A DNA stretch of 7,481 nucleotides from Clostridia bacterium (GTDB lineage Bacteria > Bacillota_E > SLMV01 > PUMD01): contig SKXF01000372.1 in assembly GCA_007128555.1 (NCBI GenBank), forward strand, positions 1 through 7,481. Reading direction: 5' to 3'. Made by a program: the position numbers and the translations under genes. Shown piece by piece: positions 5,456 to 7,481 of the stretch (position 1 is the first letter of the stretch; each line of letters opens with the position of its first letter). The notes beneath the pieces are model-generated. The model saw only the letters and a list, made by a program, of their open reading frames with translations, did not search any database and was not told where the DNA came from.

Positions 5456-6253
5456 TCAATGGGGCGAGGCTGTTCTAACCCGACAGATCATCACCGGCGG
5501 TATATCTGTCCACTGGAACCCCAATTTCTGACCGTCCCTTTCGAAAACCGGCTCATGCATGCCGTCAAGAACAAAACCCTGTTCAAAAAACAGCTGCAAC
5601 ATCGCTGACAGCGGCCGGTGAAAATACCTCGAGGGTACGGGTTCACTGGGAATAGCCATGCCCGCATGGGATCTCGGGGTGATGTATTGTGCGACCTGTA
5701 CGATGCTCTGTGTAACCGGCTGCCCGTCCACATCCTGCTCCTCGTAGATTCTCCTGCCACCCGGCGTTTGAAAACAGGGGTGAGAAACAGAAAAGACGAA
5801 GGGGGCGCCCGGCCTCAGCAACCGGGGCAGGGCCGCAGCCAGGGGACGCAGGTTGCTAATATCCATCAAGGCCATGTTGGCAACGGCCGCATCGAAGTCC
5901 GATGCTCCCAGGGAAACCAGGGTCGCATAGTCGGTGGCATCAACCACCTGGTATCGTGGGTTCTCCCCGCATCCCCCTGACCTGGCCCGGGCGCGATCGA
6001 TGAGGGTAGGGCTAAAATCGATGCCCAGGACCTCGACGCCCAGCTCGGCCAGCTTTCTCGAGAAGTTGCCGTTTCCGCAGGCCACATCAAGGACTCGCTG
6101 CCCCGGCTTGATGTCCAGGAGTCTCTCCGTGGCGGGCCGGACCAGGTCCAGGTGAAAGCGATTCCCCTCGTCACCCATGAACCCGTCCCAATGTGCAGCA
6201 TTGGCCTCCCACGTTGATCGCGTGCTGTCGTTCAGGTCCTGCCATTCGGACAT
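5456..6253 (-). CDS. Class I SAM-dependent methyltransferase
   Basis: 265-residue cytosolic methyltransferase with a Rossmann-like fold. SAM-binding motif I is VLDVACGNGNFSRKLAELG (54-72). The acidic residue after beta-2 is D79 (GIDFS), and VDATD (104-108) matches the adenine-contacting region. AAVANMALMDI (122-132) and LPRLLRPGAPFVFSVSHPCF (142-161) fill the usual beta-4 and beta-5 positions. The C-terminal part (YFHRPLSAMLQLFFEQGFVL, 210-229; FERDG near 237) is typical of a broad set of uncharacterised small-molecule methyltransferases, so the acceptor is unknown. It lacks the cysteine pattern of ArsM. Start ATG at 6253 has GGGAGGGG (6261-6268) 7 bases upstream. It lies 143 bases downstream of the thioredoxin gene on the same strand and could be co-transcribed, but the spacing and a palindrome upstream leave room for its own control. 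It converges on the SLH gene. Confidence 0.9.
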   Translation of the reverse strand: MSEWQDLNDSTRSTWEANAAHWDGFMGDEGNRFHLDLVRPATERLLDIKPGQRVLDVACGNGNFSRKLAELGVEVLGIDFSPTLIDRARARSGGCGENPRYQVVDATDYATLVSLGASDFDAAVANMALMDISNLRPLAAALPRLLRPGAPFVFSVSHPCFQTPGGRRIYEEQDVDGQPVTQSIVQVAQYITPRSHAGMAIPSEPVPSRYFHRPLSAMLQLFFEQGFVLDGMHEPVFERDGQKLGFQWTDIPPVMICRVRTASPH

Positions 6254-6303
6254 ATGGATTCCCCTCCCGGAACCACGTTAGCGACGCCGAATCCAGCACC
6301 ATA

Positions 6304-6319
6304 ACCTGCAGCAGCAGGT
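6304..6319. promoter_or_regulatory. 16-bp operator-like inverted repeat upstream of the methyltransferase gene
   Basis: ACCTGC (6304-6309), AGCA, GCAGGT (6314-6319) is a perfect 6-bp inverted repeat about 50 bases upstream of the methyltransferase start. It could be an operator in the gap between the thioredoxin and methyltransferase genes. No regulator is encoded nearby and no clear promoter was matched, so this is tentative. Confidence 0.2.
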
Positions 6320-6377
6320 GGGTTCGCTGGCACACGGATTGAAGACGAACAGCGTCCTCTCCGGTCAGACAACGAGC

Positions 6378-6395
6378 GGGGGTCCAGAGCCCCCC
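6378..6395 (-). terminator. Short GC hairpin directly after the thioredoxin stop
   Basis: On the plus strand GGGGG (6378-6382) can pair with CCCCC (6391-6395) around an 8-base loop, starting next to the thioredoxin TAG (6397-6399). It is short and has no U-tract, so it may at most attenuate transcription toward the methyltransferase gene. Confidence 0.18.
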
Positions 6396-6396
6396 A

Positions 6397-6633
6397 CTAC
6401 GCCCTCCGCAGCCACTCCCTCGCCTGTTCCTCGGTGGGCACCTTTCCCTCGGATACAATCTCATCTTCGATGATGACGGCGGGAGTCATGAACACTCCCC
6501 GCTCTGAAATCGTCGCTATGTCGGTTACGTGGGTCAGTTCAACATCTGCCTTGGTCTCGCGGACTGCCTGGCGGAGAACCTCCTCCGTCTTTTTGCACTT
6601 GGGACAGCCCGGTCCGAGCACCTCGATCTTCAT
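6397..6633 (-). CDS. Mini-thioredoxin, redox-active disulfide protein (CPKC)
   Basis: 78-residue single-domain thioredoxin/glutaredoxin-like protein of the MTH895 / redox-active disulfide protein 2 type. It starts MKIEVLGPGCPKCKK with the redox cysteines C10 and C13 (CPKC) near the N-terminus. The cis-proline is P51 (FMTPAVII), and the ending GKVPTEEQAREWL matches the family. Its length fits the family's usual 75-85 residues. It is expected to exchange disulfides in the cytosol; the electron donor and target are unknown. The start codon overlaps the stop of the acyl-CoA synthetase gene as ATGA (6630-6633). A GGGAGG Shine-Dalgarno at 6644-6649, 10 bases upstream, lies inside that gene, so translational coupling is likely. 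Relatives are often beside permease or ArsR-type genes, so the pairing with an acyl-CoA synthetase is less usual. Confidence 0.93.
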   Translation of the reverse strand: MKIEVLGPGCPKCKKTEEVLRQAVRETKADVELTHVTDIATISERGVFMTPAVIIEDEIVSEGKVPTEEQAREWLRRA

Positions 6634-7481
6634 GGGCCTGTAACCTCCCTCTGGGAAAGCGTGATCTTCACATCCAGGGCAGCGACGCCCTGCTCGTAAG
6701 CGAAGAATGGGTTGATGTCCAGCTCATCAATCTCGTCAAAATCCCGGGCCAATTGGGCTACCCGGGCCACGGTCTCCTCCACGGCCTCCATGTCCTTAGG
6801 TGCCTCTCCCCGGTAACCGCCGAGAAGGTCATAAGCCTTGGTCTCGCGAATCATCTCGCTGACGTCCACATCGGTCAACCCTTCGGCCAACCGGAACGAG
6901 ACATCTTTCATCAGGTCCACGAAGATACCGCCCAGCCCGAACATCAACAGGGGCCCAAACTCTGCATTCTTCGAGAGCCCGACGATGAGCTCCTGGCCTG
7001 CCGGAAACATCTTCTGGACCTCGACGCCGTATACCCGGGCACCCTCGGCGCCTCGTTCTGCACCCTCCATGATCGACGCATAGGCCCTCTCGACGGCGCT
7101 GCGATCCTCGAGCCCGAGCTGGACCCCACCGATGTCGGTCTTGTGGATAATCTCCGGAGACGCCACCTTCAGGACCACCGGGAACCCCATCTCGGTGGCC
7201 TGCTCAGCCGCCTCGGCTGCGGAGGTCGCCAGCTTGGATGGAACCGTGCTGATGCCATAAGCTTCGGCCACAGCCATGGCCTCGGGGCCAAGCATAACCC
7301 TGCGTCCATCCGACCGCACCCGATCGATGACCTCCTGGACCCGGACCCGGTCACCAGTGAAGGTCAATGGCTTCCCCTTATCCAGCCGCCTTCGGACCTC
7401 CTGGTACTCAATCATGGTGTAAAGACATTGCACCGCCGCTTCTGGAAACTGGAAACAGGGGATCCGCTCTGCCCGCAGGAT
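6630..7481 (-). CDS. ADP-forming acyl-CoA synthetase, C-terminal ATP-grasp part (N-terminus cut by window edge)
   Basis: 283 C-terminal residues of an NDP-forming acetate/acyl-CoA ligase (ACD family), which makes ATP from acyl-CoA, ADP and phosphate (or the reverse) through phosphohistidine intermediates. The frame is open to the last base. The first visible residues (IPCFQFPEAAVQCL, 7-20) match the end of the CoA-ligase alpha region that precedes the linker in fused alpha-beta enzymes, so the GTG at 7433 is internal, not a start. The ATP-grasp domain then follows: GISTVPSKLA (76-85), GFPVVLKVASP with K105 (99-109), HKTDIGGVQLGL with H113 (113-124), VEVQKMFPAGQELIVGLS (153-170), FGLGGIFVDLMKDVSF (181-196) and ELDINPFFAYEQG (253-265). 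These are the hallmarks of the ATP-grasp_5 / AcdB domain. The substrate (acetate, branched or aryl acids) cannot be told. The gene is translationally coupled to the downstream thioredoxin. Confidence 0.94.
   Translation of the reverse strand: MLRAERIPCFQFPEAAVQCLYTMIEYQEVRRRLDKGKPLTFTGDRVRVQEVIDRVRSDGRRVMLGPEAMAVAEAYGISTVPSKLATSAAEAAEQATEMGFPVVLKVASPEIIHKTDIGGVQLGLEDRSAVERAYASIMEGAERGAEGARVYGVEVQKMFPAGQELIVGLSKNAEFGPLLMFGLGGIFVDLMKDVSFRLAEGLTDVDVSEMIRETKAYDLLGGYRGEAPKDMEAVEETVARVAQLARDFDEIDELDINPFFAYEQGVAALDVKITLSQREVTGP

Noticed and set aside
5325..5531. 68-residue plus-strand frame (MISSVTISPG start)
   Set aside because: Weak Shine-Dalgarno, overlaps the 3' end of the methyltransferase in antisense, and no recognisable motif.
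6630..7433. GTG at 7433 as the start of the ATP-grasp gene
   Set aside because: The frame stays open to the window edge, and upstream residues match the alpha-region end of fused acyl-CoA synthetases, so the true start is outside.
1..7481. tRNA genes, CRISPR arrays, insertion sequences
   Set aside because: No T-loop GGTTCRANTCC with matching acceptor stem, no regularly spaced repeats, and no transposase-like frame or terminal inverted repeats were seen.

Overview
The window looks like ordinary chromosome from a bacterium of moderately high GC (high GC at third codon positions in every gene), with strong AGGAGG-type ribosome binding sites. The MiaB sequence (IIYGCNNFCTYCIVPY), the S-layer-homology protein, the SatA-like acetyltransferase and the Cys-cluster protein all have a Bacillota-like (Firmicutes) flavour. 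The fused ADP-forming acyl-CoA synthetase and the CPKC mini-thioredoxin are common in anaerobes. Lineage and lifestyle are inferred from these resemblances by eye; no search was run.

Layout, left to right: (1) 1-1197, minus: most of miaB, running off the left edge, with a GTG start. (2) 1198-1308: short divergent intergenic region with a possible miaB promoter. (3) 1309-1836, plus: a small protein with a cysteine cluster. (4) 1837-2083: gap with one weak hairpin. (5) 2084-2728, plus: GNAT acetyltransferase resembling SatA/streptothricin acetyltransferases. (6) 2729-3016: no intact gene, but what may be a frameshifted ORF behind a perfect Shine-Dalgarno on the minus strand. (7) 3017-3838, minus: short-chain dehydrogenase whose catalytic YxxxK reads YxxxR. 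(8) 3839-4245: a 407-base divergent, more AT-rich region. (9) 4246-5229, plus: secreted, very acidic S-layer-homology protein followed by a 16-bp perfect hairpin. (10) 5456-6253, minus: SAM-dependent methyltransferase. (11) 6397-6633, minus: 78-residue CPKC thioredoxin. (12) 6630-7481, minus: C-terminal ATP-grasp part of an ADP-forming acyl-CoA synthetase, running off the right edge and overlapping the thioredoxin by 4 bases.

The only clear co-translated unit is acyl-CoA synthetase then thioredoxin (ATGA overlap), with the methyltransferase 143 bases further on the same strand. Otherwise this is a string of mostly single genes with changing orientation. I see no tRNA, rRNA, CRISPR array, transposase or phage gene. 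I found no convincing new multi-gene system; the best leads are the YxxxR dehydrogenase, the synthetase-thioredoxin coupling, the unexplained 407-base region and the possible broken ORF at 2748-2987.
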